DNA of 64,000 nucleotides, from NCBI RefSeq assembly GCF_028389875.1, contig NC_084668.1, positions 18,123,993 to 18,187,992 of the forward strand. The letters run 5' to 3'. Below are positions 33,535 through 45,900 of this stretch, in pieces (the first letter of the stretch is position 1; every line of letters begins with the position of its first letter). Position numbers and translations under genes: made by a program. Under the pieces are notes generated by a model that ran no database searches, had not been told where the DNA came from, and saw nothing but the letters and a program-made list of their open reading frames with translations. Source of the stretch: Rhea pennata. Taxonomy: Eukaryota; Chordata; Aves; Rheiformes; Rheidae.

Positions 33535-33650
33535 CAAGCACTGTTTGAATTGCCTTTAATGAGCTGCATTAAATAGCTGGCATGCTATAATTAGAGGGGG
33601 ATTCACAATAGTGAAACAGGCCCTTAATTTTAATGAGCGCAGCCCTCTGA
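33535..33650. promoter_or_regulatory. AT-rich candidate conserved element
   Basis: About 115 bp containing GCCTTTAATGAGCTGCATTA, GCTATAATTAGAGG and CCCTTAATTTTAATGAGCG, flanked by GC-rich sequence. Four ATTA/TAAT cores in this space suggest a homeodomain-bound element, by inference. Confidence 0.35.
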
Positions 33651-35499
33651 ACGAACGCTGTGCATCCGGCATGGCACTAGTCACGGCTCCCCTCACCCCA
33701 CGGGTGACAGCCCGGCAGTGGGGAGAAGCGTTTACCGCTCCTGGGGCAGCCGCGCTCCGGCAGGCTGTTGCTCCCATCACATCTCCTCCGACCGCTGTCT
33801 TGGCTGGGCAGCAGGTGGGGTCGCTGGTGGCAGTGGTACCCAGGCACCCGCCCGCAGCCATGGGGAGAGGGCATCGGCATGGAGCAGCCGGTGACACCTT
33901 CTTCTGCCGCTGCCTACACCGACTGCCGCAGCGGGATGTGCCAGGCACCTCCTCGGGAACTTTCCACTGCACGTGCATAGCAGAGCACTGCCACTACAGC
34001 TCTTCCCAGGGAAAAGCCACATCTGGAAGAAAACAAGTCAGCCAGCTTGGAAGTGGAGGGGACAGAAGTGAGCCTCCAAGCGCAACGGGACATGCGCCCT
34101 CACTGCTGTCGCATCCTCCCTATCGCCTTCTGCCTGGAAGCAGCGGTGGTGACGGACGGCACGGGGGGAAAGGCACGACCCGCGGCGTCTCCTGCCAAGC
34201 GCAGCCTCAGCACGCCAGCAATGTGTCCTGGGCGTTTCCCCAGGGTCCGCTTCCTGGGAGAAAAGCTGACACCAAAGCTGGGTCCTGGTGAGGACATCCC
34301 CAGGCATGCCAGAGCACCCTGATGCTCAGCACCCGCGCTGCTGGCTTGCTCTCTTGCGGCGTCGCAGGCTAGGCGTGTGAGCCCGGGCCGGCAGGCAGGC
34401 CTGGCCGGCAGGGTTATTGCAGGGCAGCTCTGGGCTCTCAGCTAACGTCCGCTTCCCTTTTCACTGAGCAGTTCTGGTGTCCTGGTGCCGCTGGGCAGTC
34501 AGCACCCTGCGGCTGCATTTCACTGGATTTGGCCATCAAAGCATCGGGAGTAAGACCGCAGCTCCCGGCGCCCTCTTGAAAGGGGGCTGCCCGCCTCGGC
34601 CCGGCTCAGCTCCGCGCCGGGTTAGGATCCGCGCGAGCCGGTGCCCCCAGAGGAAGCCCAGCGTCTCTCTGTGCCCTGGGAGCAGCTTCTCTCGGCCTCA
34701 GTGCGGCACGCAGGAAATGTTCCCGGCGTTTCGGTGCCTGCTTTAGCGCTTGCGAAGCAGCAGCGCCGCTCCTACGGGGCAGGCAGCAGAGACAGGACAC
34801 CGCCCCGTGCCTGGCTTGTGACACTCTCCTGGCGCGAACGCGCTTTCTACAGCCTGCAAAAGGGCAGATACTGCGCTGATTAACACTGCTGTATCTGAAA
34901 TAAATCTGCCATCACAGTTTAACATAGCCAGAAGTGATCTGAGCTCCAAGACATCACGCAAGATTAGAGAAGCAGATTTTGCCTTCCCTGCTGCCCGGTT
35001 CACATCTGTGTTTGCACAGGGACCCGCACGCACAACCACGCCGATGCTCCCACTGCTGCCTCGCTCTTCCCACGGCCGGAGACCTTCGCCGCTCCCCGCA
35101 GCGGCAGTAACGGGGCCAGCAAGCCCCTCTCATAGCTCCCTGCGCTTCGTGCTGAACCGCCCTCGTGGCCCTCTTCCAGCAAACCAACACGCAGCCACGT
35201 AGCAGACACCAGCGGGGACACGCATGGCTCCTTCTAGAGGATGTGGTGAGCCAGGAGCACTTTCAGCAAATCTGCCTGTGGGAGGTGTAAGTCTTCGGGG
35301 AGCAGAAATGTGCCTTTTCCTACCCCGTCAGGAAAACCGCCTTTTTATTTCCCTGACTCTGCAGCTGTGTTTGTGGGAAAAAAATACACAAATTGTGCGA
35401 AAATGTTATCAAACCTGCACAGGGTTTGCAAACTTCTCTCTCCATTAAGTTGCAAATTGGCCATATTATCGCTCAAAACCGCTCCACGTTTGCTTCCTC

Positions 35500-36450
35500 T
35501 TTTAGGACTTTCACCTTCACGGTCCCGCGCTTCACGAGGCTCCTCCGGCCACGGGCAGCGAGGCAGGAGCGCAGGGTGCAGCAGCGTTTGCTTCCTCCCC
35601 TCCCCTGCCCTCCCCTCCCCTTCGCCTCCCCCTTCCCCACGAGGCGCCCTGGCGGGAGGGACCCTCGTCTCTGCACCAAACCCTGCCGCTAGCTAACGAG
35701 CCGGTTTTCTCCACCGGGATGCCGGCAGCTCCGAGCGGGCGCCAGCCGAGCAGCGTGCCCCCAGCACGGGGCTGGAAGCCGGAGGGGAGGCACAGCCGCG
35801 GCCCGGCCGTCGCCGCTCGGCCGGGGGGGGGGGGCACGTGCCGGCCCGGGGGCGCTCCCAGCGCCGAGCCCCTCGGCCCCGCGCAGGCGCCGGGGCGGCG
35901 CTCGCCCTCCCAGCGCTGCGGTTTTCGCTCTGCGGCCACCGCAAGCGCAGCCTGAGGCTTCGCTCGGGGACGTGCGTCGGACAGGAGCCCCCCCCGCCTT
36001 CTCGAAGGGCCACGCAGCGGCTCCCCACCGCCTCAGCCTGGCCCCGCGCAGCCACTTCTCCGCAGCCCCGGCAGGAGCGGCCCGGCCGATCCGAAAGCAG
36101 CTAGCGACGCTGGTGAAGCTCCTCTGCCTCCTCCGCAGGGTGCCCCGCAGGCCAGCTGGCTCCGGCCACGGGGCTGAAGCGGAGAGGAGGGCGTTAATCT
36201 CTCTCCTGCCCGTGACTTTGCTGACAAACACAGGTCCAGCCGGTTCTCCAAGTCCTCCGGCGGCGGGTGCCCGAAACGCGCAGGCACACGCTCCTCCCGG
36301 CCTCTGCGCCCGCCTTCGGCCACCCGTCCCGTCGGGAAGTCCCCCTAAAGGTGGGCAAGGTCTGGCGTGAGCCCTCTCCCCCGCCAGCGCTGCCCGCGGC
36401 TCCCTGATCGCGGTGTCCTCGAGACACGTCACCGAGCGGCAGAAGGAGGC
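35500..36450. promoter_or_regulatory. Orphan CpG island
   Basis: A CpG-dense tract (for example GCCGTCGCCGCTCGGCC) about 2.5 kb downstream of the peptidase-ApoL gene and 3.5 kb from the end of CHPF. No open frame on either strand resembles a known protein. It could be the promoter of an unannotated non-coding RNA or merely local GC enrichment. Confidence 0.45.
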
Positions 36451-38339
36451 TGGCTGCTTCTTGTGCAGCGTTAACTCACTCGAGGTTCGGGCCAAAACTA
36501 ACAGGAACGTCTGGTTCTCTGCGCTCGGCGCGAGAGGGGCTTCGGGAGGGAGAAGAGCTGCCAGCTGTGCAGCTTGAGCCCCACGACGCCTGGGCCTGGA
36601 CTGGCCCGAGCTAGGTCCAGCCTCTCCCTTAGGGGCTGGGGAGTAATGTCAGGGAAAAGCAGCTGCAAAGGGGGAAATAACACTGACACAGCAAAGTGGA
36701 CGTGAGACACGCTACACAAATGAGCGAAGGAAGTTTTGGGGAAATGTTGACTTTGCTCGCACAGGCCACAGACGTGCCCTGCGGTGCTTGCCGAACGGTC
36801 CAGCGCAACCACCCAGCACAAACAGGGCTGCTTGCAAGGAGGAGGAGGCTACGTGAAAGAGCCGTCCTCAGGAGACCAGCACGAGCCAGGGCTTGCAGTG
36901 GCCGTGGTGGCTCTCGGCCCTAGGAAGGGGCTGGCAGAGGCTCGCAGGGGCGCAGGCAGGTGCAGCCTCAGCTGGTGCAGGGCAGCAGTCTGCAACTGTA
37001 AAAACTGACTCTTTAAACGCAGCCGGAGCATCCTTCCTGCAGCCTTCCCCCGTATTTGGGGGTGCAAGCGGACTGCTGGGCCACGAGGAAAACAAATCCA
37101 GCAGGAGGCTTGGCTGTGCAGCCAGAGACTCAGCACTGGAGCTCAGAGCAGATGCCCCTGGTGCAGGACTTAAAGCTGTGAACTTTTGTATGCTGGCCTC
37201 CAGCTAGGAGCACAATTTCAGGAAGCAAAGCTTGGCCGTTCATGTATCTCAAGTCACCTGCACTCAGGGCAGACATAGAACCAAGCTCTTCCCACTGCTG
37301 GTCATCACTGTTTCCTTTGTAGCATCATGTTGGGGCTGCTTTGGCTGACAGCAGCACCTCCTCACACGTGAGGGTACAGCAGAGGGCACGACGCTGGGCT
37401 GCTGCACCACATCAGGCTGCTTCCGCAGCCACGCTGCCATCGCAAGAGCACAGCTGCATCTTTCAGCATGTTTTGATGCTGCAAATAACCTGGCAAATGC
37501 CAAAGTGACTTTGAACACTGCCAGCTTATTTTTGAAAGGAACCAATAAACTTTGCTGGAAGTACCATAAGGACTATAATTTGCTCTTACGTATATTCAGG
37601 CAGGGGATGGTTCATTAGTTTTAATAGTGCAAAGCTTTAAGTATGCAAATAGCTCTTTACTCAGTCTGGGCAAACAGCAAAGAAGAGACAAGAGCAACTA
37701 TATCTAGACCATCTTGCAACAATTAAATGACAATTTAGGATTTCTTTTTGCAGCCAATTTTGTTTGAAGTTGTTTTGCTTTATTAACATTTGGATACTCT
37801 TCTACCACCTAATCAATTCAGACTCCTAGGTCTGCTTTTTAGAGAAGAAACGTATCTGCAATGCACCTGCATCCTTCTTACAGTCTCCTGTCCCAGATTC
37901 ACGTTTAAAGTGAATTAAGGACATGTTTGGGGAAGATCAAAAATAGCAGTGCTTAGAGCAAGCTAATGATTGTTCTCAGAAATATAACAAATATATTTGA
38001 ACTTACATGTTTCAACAGTGAATACAAAGACTGGAACAAGAATATCTCTTTTTAGGGGACATATGCCGTACAGCCCGGGGGAGTTTGCAGGAGCTTTGCT
38101 GAACATAGCCTCATTAACTACAGGCAAGTAGGCTTAGTTAATTTTCTTAGGGATTTTGCCCTTGATATGGGAGTTTAGTGAACAAGTGCTGAATGCAATT
38201 GCCCTATGAAGTCGTTTGTTTTAACAAGCGGAGCCTCGCAAGCGCTCCCAAGTCTGGCAGTCAGTTAGCATCTCAGTGTGCCGTCAGGGAAGTGGTGAGA
38301 GCAGGGGAGGACACTGAGAGAGAGGGAGGGAGCAGTTCC

Positions 38340-38620
38340 CATACATGGGGAGGTTAAATAAAGGAGGGCTCTTCAGCTTGGAAAAAGTGATGCCCAAATT
38401 GCTAGTGGGAAGAGCACATGGATCCATAAAAATCGTGCCTGGAACAGTGCAAAAAGGGAATGTTTACTCACCATTTCTCCTAACACAAATAGCATCTGTA
38501 TGCAGTGAGAACATCTGGAACAGGCTAAAGACAAAGAGGAAGTGCTTTGCCCCAAAGGACATCATTAAATTAGGGAACCTGTTACCACAGGATGTTGAAA
38601 AGGCCTGAGATGTAAATCTC
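38340..38620 (+). mobile_element. CR1/L3-like LINE fragment (3' part)
   Basis: The order of CTCTTCAGCTTGGAAAAAG, then ATCTGGAACAGGCTAAAG, then AGGGAACCTGTTACCACAGG and ATGTTG follows the conserved 3' region of amniote CR1/L3-like LINEs as I remember it. About 280 bp, divergent, no coding capacity. It adjoins the presumed CHPF polyadenylation site. Confidence 0.6.
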
Positions 38621-38639
38621 AGGAAGAATCAGTCAGACC

Positions 38640-39964
38640 GACTTGTTCATCTCTTCATTTATTAGTGTAAACACAACCCCCCCCCTTCTCTCCCCACTAT
38701 TAAATACATACCAGGAGCACAGAGCAGCTCCTCAGTCATTTTCTCCTTAGGAGACACGCAGCCAAATCATCCAGCCTGCCCACCAGCCTCAGTGGTGCTG
38801 GCCAGGGTCAGGGCTAGGCATGGTGTTCCTGCCCCACACTGAGTGGAGTGGACACAGCTCTTGTAGAAGCCAAGCTGCAGCTGCCAGCCACGAGGAAGAG
38901 CCACAAAGGCCAGCCACATGCACACATAAGGGTCTCTTCTGCGGTGGCAAGGCAGCAAAGCCTTTGAGACAGGTGTCTACAGGGCAGCCCCACGTTGGGC
39001 TCTGGATAGGTGACAGAGATGGCTCAAACCTCTGGCAGGAGGCTCTTGTCTGAAGGCTGCGACCTCCTACGTCCTATTGATACTACGAAGGCCAAAGCGG
39101 CCTGGGTCACGGTTCCCATGGGGAGCAGCTCATGGTAGGTGAACACAGCAGGATCCCTGGCTCCCCTCGAACACTCCCTGCACCTGCAGATCCTTGGGCC
39201 AGGAACCCCAACCCCAGTCAGCCTGGAGGATTCAGGTTGCTGTCTCATTACCAAGAGGCATACAGTAAAACCAGCCTCCTTATTGCCTTTTGGGGGTCAG
39301 ATGTGCTCCAACCCATCCTCCCCCTACTCAAGCCTGCAGAAGGCAGGCACAGGGACACACCTCTTCCCACACAACAGGGACCAGCGCTCTGATCCTTTCT
39401 GTCCTAGTGTCCAAGGAGGGCCCAGCTTGAGGAGTCAAATGAGCAAATATAGCCCTGTATCAGGGGGTCAAGAGAAAATGTGGCAGCTCCCCAAGACCCA
39501 GCTGGTAACTCATCGCAGTCACAGTCCCACAGCAGAGGCCTCGGGCTCTGTGTGCCCTCAGCTGAGTGGGGCCAGGGGTGGTGCAGTTCACAAGACAAAG
39601 CAAGGGACAGAACAGTTCTGCTCCTCCCGCCAGTCAGTGCAGCCAGGAGCAAGAGGGACCGCAGTCAGCAGCTCTGGGAGGAGAACCCAGGTGTCCTGGC
39701 TCTCAGCTCAGTAACTCTAACCCAATCTCATGTGAAGGTCTGCAAAGATCACAGCTACTCTGGAGCATCCCAGGCAGTCCAGGCTGGGAGATCCCAGCCC
39801 TACCTGGGTAGCACCAGTGTGAAGGAGTCACAGGCTCTGGCACCAGCTAGCAGTGAGCACTGTAGCCATGCCACACTCACTAGGATGAGGAGGACAGATT
39901 TGGGCAGCAGAGTAGGTGGGGCAGGTAGGAGGCTGGGCAGGGCCAATCCCTCCATACCCCAGGC
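38640..39964 (-). other. CHPF: CHPF 3' UTR
   Basis: No coding exon is recognisable between the CHPF stop and the AATAAA at 38,658-38,663 on the minus strand. No repeat was recognised within it. Confidence 0.5.
38658..38663 (-). terminator. CHPF: Polyadenylation signal of CHPF
   Basis: TTTATT on the + strand reads AATAAA on the CHPF strand (CACTAATAAATGAAG). It lies about 1.3 kb after the CHPF stop codon and is the likely end of the transcript, giving a 3' UTR of about 38,640-39,964. Confidence 0.55.
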
Positions 39965-42900
39965 TCAGGTGCTGTTCCCCTGCTCCTGCTCAAAAAGCAC
40001 CATAGCCAACTGGGAACGAGACCCTACACCCTCCAAACTGCTCTGCACACAGCGGTGGTAGATCTCCTCGCTGAGCCGGGGGTTGCAGGCCTGGTGCCGG
40101 TAGCGCTGCAGCAGGGCAGGCTCCACGGCCCGGAAGACATGCAAGTTGGAGTACTTGATGAACATATCATAGATGTCCAGAGTCTCCAAGATGTCTTCAT
40201 TCTCCTGCACATCACCTGCCATGCGGGTGCGTGCTGCCATGTAGTCAGCATTGTAGAAGCAGGCCTCATGGAAGACATCACGATCAAAACGCCCTGCGTC
40301 CCGCAGCAGGTCCAGTGTGGCAGGTGGCACCTGATTGTGGTAAGCAATGGCAGGGTTGTAGCCCTGAAAGTGGATGGGGAAGAAGACTTGCCAGTTATTG
40401 ATGGTGTTCATCCGGCAGCGGTTCAGAAAGTCGGTGGTGACCTCTGTGCCCACTCCTGCCACAAAGAAAAGGGTGTCCACAGGGTGCTTCTTGGAGATGA
40501 TGTCCATGACCTTGATTTGGGAAGGTGCATCTGTCTTAACACTGATCCACGGGATCTTCACCTCTGCATACTTGCGCTCATATGCAGTGATTTGGGCCTT
40601 CACTGGGGCAAAGATGTCATTCTGGGTCACCTGCTGGGCCTCAAAGGGGTCATAGATGAAGAGGAAGGTGAGCACCGCATTCTCACTGTTCTCAAAGGCA
40701 GCTGCTGCATATGCTTCCAAAAAGCGGGCAGCATGGTCCCGGTCATGGGCAGTGAGTGGCAGGATGACATTGATGCGGCTGGCCTCTGTCACATATGGCA
40801 TGGGGATGATCTCCACCTCACTGAGGGGGCGCACCAGGTGCACACGCTTGGTGACAGAGCGGCTGTGCCCCTTCTGAGTGACCACCTCTACTTGGAGGTC
40901 CAGCGTGTACTCCATGCCACGTGTGGGGTCAAAGCGCCTGTACCCATTCACTAGCTGCTGCTTGCGGACATGCAACACTGGCTGGTACTTGCGGTTCAGC
41001 TCCTCCATGGCAGTGGCCACCACATCAGCCACATCTGCCAGGTCCACACCACGCAACTCACATTTGGGGGAGCCGTCCACGCACGCATACACCTGATCCT
41101 CTGTGAAGTAATCCCAGCGCAGCACCTCAAAGCGAGTTTTGGGCTGGAATGGGGGAGGAATGCCAATGGGCCACGTGGCACTGTGGTCCCCATCTGCAGA
41201 CAGGCTGCTGGAGTTCTGGATTTCCAGCTGCAAAAGCAGAGACAGAGGAGTCAGAGCCAAGGTGGGCACAGATATGCCTTCCAGTTCTTCTTGCATGGCC
41301 CCTTCTGCTAACATACGATATTCATAAACTTGGTTCTGCTCTTTGGGACAGGAGTGTCTAAACAAGTTCATACTGCTTTTAGACTGACTCCAGCAAAATA
41401 GCGTCAGGGTTTCACCAGAACTGCACACAGAATACAATAAGCTGCTTTCATTGGCATGGCTTGCACTTTGTCCCACCCCACCCTGAGTTTGCTGCAAGAT
41501 CTTGGCACACCGCTGGCCCAGTCATCCTGGACTGCCACAGTTCCAGGACCTGCCCAGGTCAAAAGCTGCTCATAGCCTGCTCGGCTGAAAAGAAGTCAGT
41601 CAGAAGTCACAGGCATGCTCTGAGAGATCAGGATCATGCAGCCAAGTTCAGCAAGAGCTGAGAAGGGTTCAAAGGTCCACACGGCCCTAACGAACCAACA
41701 GACAGAGCCTCCTGGTTCAGGTCACAAGCCCTAAGGCCTGCTCTCCAGACAACACTGCCACCACTGCAGCCACAGAAGCTCAGCTGATGCCACTCCGAAA
41801 CAGCTCCAGGTCAGAAAGCTCTCACATTAGAGTGGAAAGGTGACCTAGAGAGACTGAAAAGCCCACAAAGATGGTGGAAAGAGCCCAGATCCTCCCAACC
41901 AAGCCAGGTCTCACCTGGAGCTGCTGGATTTCCTGGTACGTCCTCTCCAGCTCCACTTGTGCAAAGTACTTGTGCAGCCGGTACATCTGGACAGGGTCCA
42001 GCACAGGGTGGACAGTGAATGCATTCTGGAAATGTGGGTCAGTCTCCCGCTCAAGATCTACGTTCTTCCCCAGCTCAAAGTACTGGTAATGCAGGCCCTG
42101 TGTCAGCAAGGAGAGATATGTTACAGCTGATCCAGACCTACAGTCCCACCCCACTGGGTACAAGCAAAGCAAGCTCATGGAAAAAAAAGCACAAAGGAGC
42201 TGCTCCCACAGGCCCTGGGAGTGGGCAGGGCTGGTGAAACACTGCCCAGAGGCTTTGCTCAGTGCAAGGGACAAGAGAAGGTGGCAGAGGAAAACAGGCC
42301 AGGCTGAGGTGGCAGGGATCAAGCACCCTCACAGCCAAGCTCCATTGCAGGATCTACCTCATGCTCCTCAGCACAGTTGATGGCTGTGTAGTCGATGATG
42401 CAGCGGCCTAGCCACTCATCGGGCCGGGCACTGAGGATGTCATTACGGCAGTTCTCCAGGTGCGGCTGCAGACGCAGGAGGAGGCTGCGGGACAGCAGGT
42501 ACCCAAAGCCGCCATAGCAATAGCGTCCCTCAGTGTCTCCGCCAATGAACTCCTCGGGGCGGCCCAGGTAGAGCTGGGTGTCAATGCTGAGGTGGGCGAC
42601 CAGGCGGTTGATGCGATGCGCCTCTGTATAGGTATCATCCTGCACCAGGAAGAACCAGTCAAAGTCACTCACATAATGGTCCAGCAGGTACTTGATGGTC
42701 TGGTACATGTTCCAGATGGGCCGCTCATCGCTATGCGTCACTACCGTCATGCCATGAGGCACCTTGCGGCCCCGTGTGCCCGTGAAGTACACCAGGCGCT
42801 CCAGGCGGTGGGCCAGTGTGCGGTTCACAGCCACTGCCAGTGTGTTCAGGGTGCTCTTGGAGGTCAGCACGCCCACAAAGAGCCGCTGCCGCATCCCCAG

Positions 42901-45900
42901 CTCCGTGCTGATGTACCGGGTCCTGCAACAGAGAGCGCGCGTGTGACAGCCTGCAATCAGAGCGCTCCACCACCACATCAGCCCAGGCCCTCCCCATCTC
43001 CCTCTGCGCAGGCACTTTGCAAAGGGGGTGAGGCTCAGCGTCCAGGCACCAGTGTCGAGCCTCTTTGCAGAAGAATGAGATGCTACCCCTAAGCTTGCAA
43101 CCACACAGGCAAAACATTGGCCCAAGAAGCCAAAAAGGGACCCAGGGGCTTCCAGGGATACTGTCAGCAGCCAGAGTCATAGCAGAGAGCTCTGGTGAGG
43201 TACTCTGGTACCTGACCTGCTGCTCTGACCCTGTCCAGTCAAACAGCAAACACAGCCAGCACCCTACAGCTGCAGAGCAGCCAGAGAACCTTTCCAAGCC
43301 TGCTGCTCCCTCAGGTTCCCCCTCCAAGGCCCTGCAGCCCCAACGCTGGCTCCATCACCACTGGGACAGGGACACAGGCAAGAAGCCTTGATCCTCCATC
43401 CCATCTGAGACTATAGCGGACTTTCTCTTTTTGCTGTCACGATAGCCAGCTCATACAAGAAGCTCACAAAAGGCTGGATGCAGCTAAAATAGGGAACAAA
43501 GCAGCTGCATGTCACAGGACCCCAAACCTCCTGTTTTAGCAGAAGTAACCCCACCCCCAAACCAGACATCCTACACTGCTGCCAGTCCAGATACAGCCTT
43601 CAACCTGGGACATCCGAGCAGGGAACTGGGCAGAGGGGCACCTCCTCGCAGCCTTTCCCCACGCACAGCTCTGCCAAGCAGGCCTCCGGGAGCCAGAAGA
43701 GTGGTGCCTCCGTGAGAGCCCATGCTGCCCTCCATGCAAGGGAGGGCATTGGGGCTGCATGACCTGCACCAGCCCCCAGGCAGGCAGCTGCCATGTGAAA
43801 GCGCATGGTCTGAGCCCAGCTGTCAGCACAGGGACAGCCAGAGCCCCCTCCCCACAGCTGCCCCCAGCTGCCAGACTCACAATTACTTTCAGGTTTAATT
43901 ATTCCAACATGGCCCGGAGGCAGGAAGCGACCCCCCCACCACACTCCCATGCTGCTGCCTCGCACACACTGGCCCTATTCAGCCCCCTGCTCCCTCTGTC
44001 CGCCCACCTCCTCGCAGGGACAAGGAGGCCCTTTCACTGCTGGCTCCATGTCATCCTGGGGCTGCTGGGACAGGGCACACCCAGCCCCAGAGCTGGTTGA
44101 GAGTTGCAGCCTCCAGCCACTGCAGGATGTGTCCCTGCCAGGGTAGGACAGGAGAGAGCAAACAGGTTGGGGCAGGGTGTCGTGCAGCATGCTGCATCCA
44201 GCCCAGTGACTTTTGCACCATGGCAGCACAAGTGCAAAGCTCCTCTGGGCTGCGTGCCAGGAGCAGCAGCTTGGCTCCCAGCGTGGCAGGGACAGTGGCA
44301 GAGGAAGGGTTAAGGAGAAGGGGGAAGGAGGTATTGTATGAGCTCAGGAAATGGAGGGGAGGAAGGGAAGCAGCAGAGAAAGGCTCTCCAGTAGCCCATA
44401 GTGTTGCAAGAAAAATCAAGCTGTAGATCCCAGAGCAGCACCCCTGGGAACTGCGGGAGCACACAAGCACCATGCCAGGTGCCCTTTGCCTGGAAAAGAC
44501 TCCCAGCACATGTACAGGCGCAAGGAAGTATCTGAGCAACAGCCAGAAACATGCCTGTGCCAGTGCACACAGAGCTTGACTTCAGCCACGCAAAGCCCTG
44601 GTTAATAGTCCACAGCGCTTCTTCCATCTGTGCTGCAAATGAAAGGACTTAGCCCCAGCCAGGGTCTGAGCCTGCCCAGCAACCCCAGACCTCATTGCTA
44701 AGTCACATAACATGCGGCTCCCCATCGGCCTGAAGAAATCAGCTGCACACACGCACACACCGATGCAAGTAAAGCAGAAACGGGACAGCAAGCCGCAACA
44801 GAGAGCTTTGCAGGCGACATGGTGCCAGAGAGCAGGAGCAGCAGGCTACTTTCACCCAGCACCGTCCGAGCAGGCTCCTCCACACGTACCCAAGCCAGCC
44901 AGCGCCCGCGGTGCTGCCTGGCAGCTCGGCCGCAAGCAGCAGAGCAGCCAGAGCAGCGGTGCCCCTGTGACCGGGCCCTGGGCTCCCGCAGCGGGGGAGG
45001 ATTTCACAGTTGCACGCCACCTTGTTAGAAGGTTTTCTGAGCTGGGCTGTCAGAGCCCTTTTGAAGCCCAGCAAGTCCAGTACAGGATGTGGCACATTGG
45101 GGTCACTTCATTCCTGTTCCCAGCATGGGGCACCAGCCCGACAACAGCTCTTGCTAGCTACAGTTAGGGCAGGGCTCATGGAGATCAAGACTGGCCACAA
45201 CCACAGCTGACAGGTACCTTCTCTCCCACACAGCAGATCTCCCTCTGCACCCCCGTACGGGCCACAGAATCACACCACAACTCAAAGTGCCCCTCGAGCC
45301 CCGGGCAGGGCACGTCAAACCTCAGCCTGAGAAGGACGGATCTCAGGCCAGCAAAAGGGCAAGTTTACATTAGATAAGAGAGTTGCAATTATCAGCGAGG
45401 AGTGAGAAGTGCTGGGGGCAGAGCCCCCTCCCCAGGCCCGGGCTGCACGGAGCGGTTCGCGGCAGCCCTGGGCTGGGGAGCAGCACCGAGCCCGGGGCAG
45501 GCGCCTCCAGCAGGGAGCCGTGGCACAGCCAGATGCCTCTATCGGAAGTTATTACTGCAGAAGGACTTCCTGAGCAGCCGGGAAACGGCCCTATATTTTC
45601 CTGTTGGAGTTCATAGAGGGCCAGCAGTCTCTCGGCGTGGGGCAGCTGGCCACTTGGTTTCAGGCAGCTAGCAAAGGGGCACAAGAGGGCCGCGAGGGGA
45701 CAGGAGGCATCTGGCTGCTTCACACAGGGGGATCAGCCATTTAATGGGCACTGGCAGGGGGCAAAGGGAAGCTGATGGCTTAGCATGGGCACCCAGCAAC
45801 TAGGCACGGGGCCGTGGGGTGCACGGGGCAGCTGGTTACCTAACATGGGGCAGCTAGTACAGGGCATGGGGCAGCTGGCTGTCTGGCATGCGGCAGCTGG

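Larger units (their letters stand above)
33030..38640. other. Intergenic region between the peptidase-ApoL gene and CHPF
   Basis: No gene was recognised. It holds an AT-rich element at about 33,535-33,650, a CpG island at about 35.5-36.45 kb, ordinary AT-richer DNA from 37.2 to 38.3 kb, and a LINE scrap at about 38.35-38.6 kb. The convergent arrangement (peptidase-ApoL plus, CHPF minus) puts two gene ends on either side. Confidence 0.5.
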
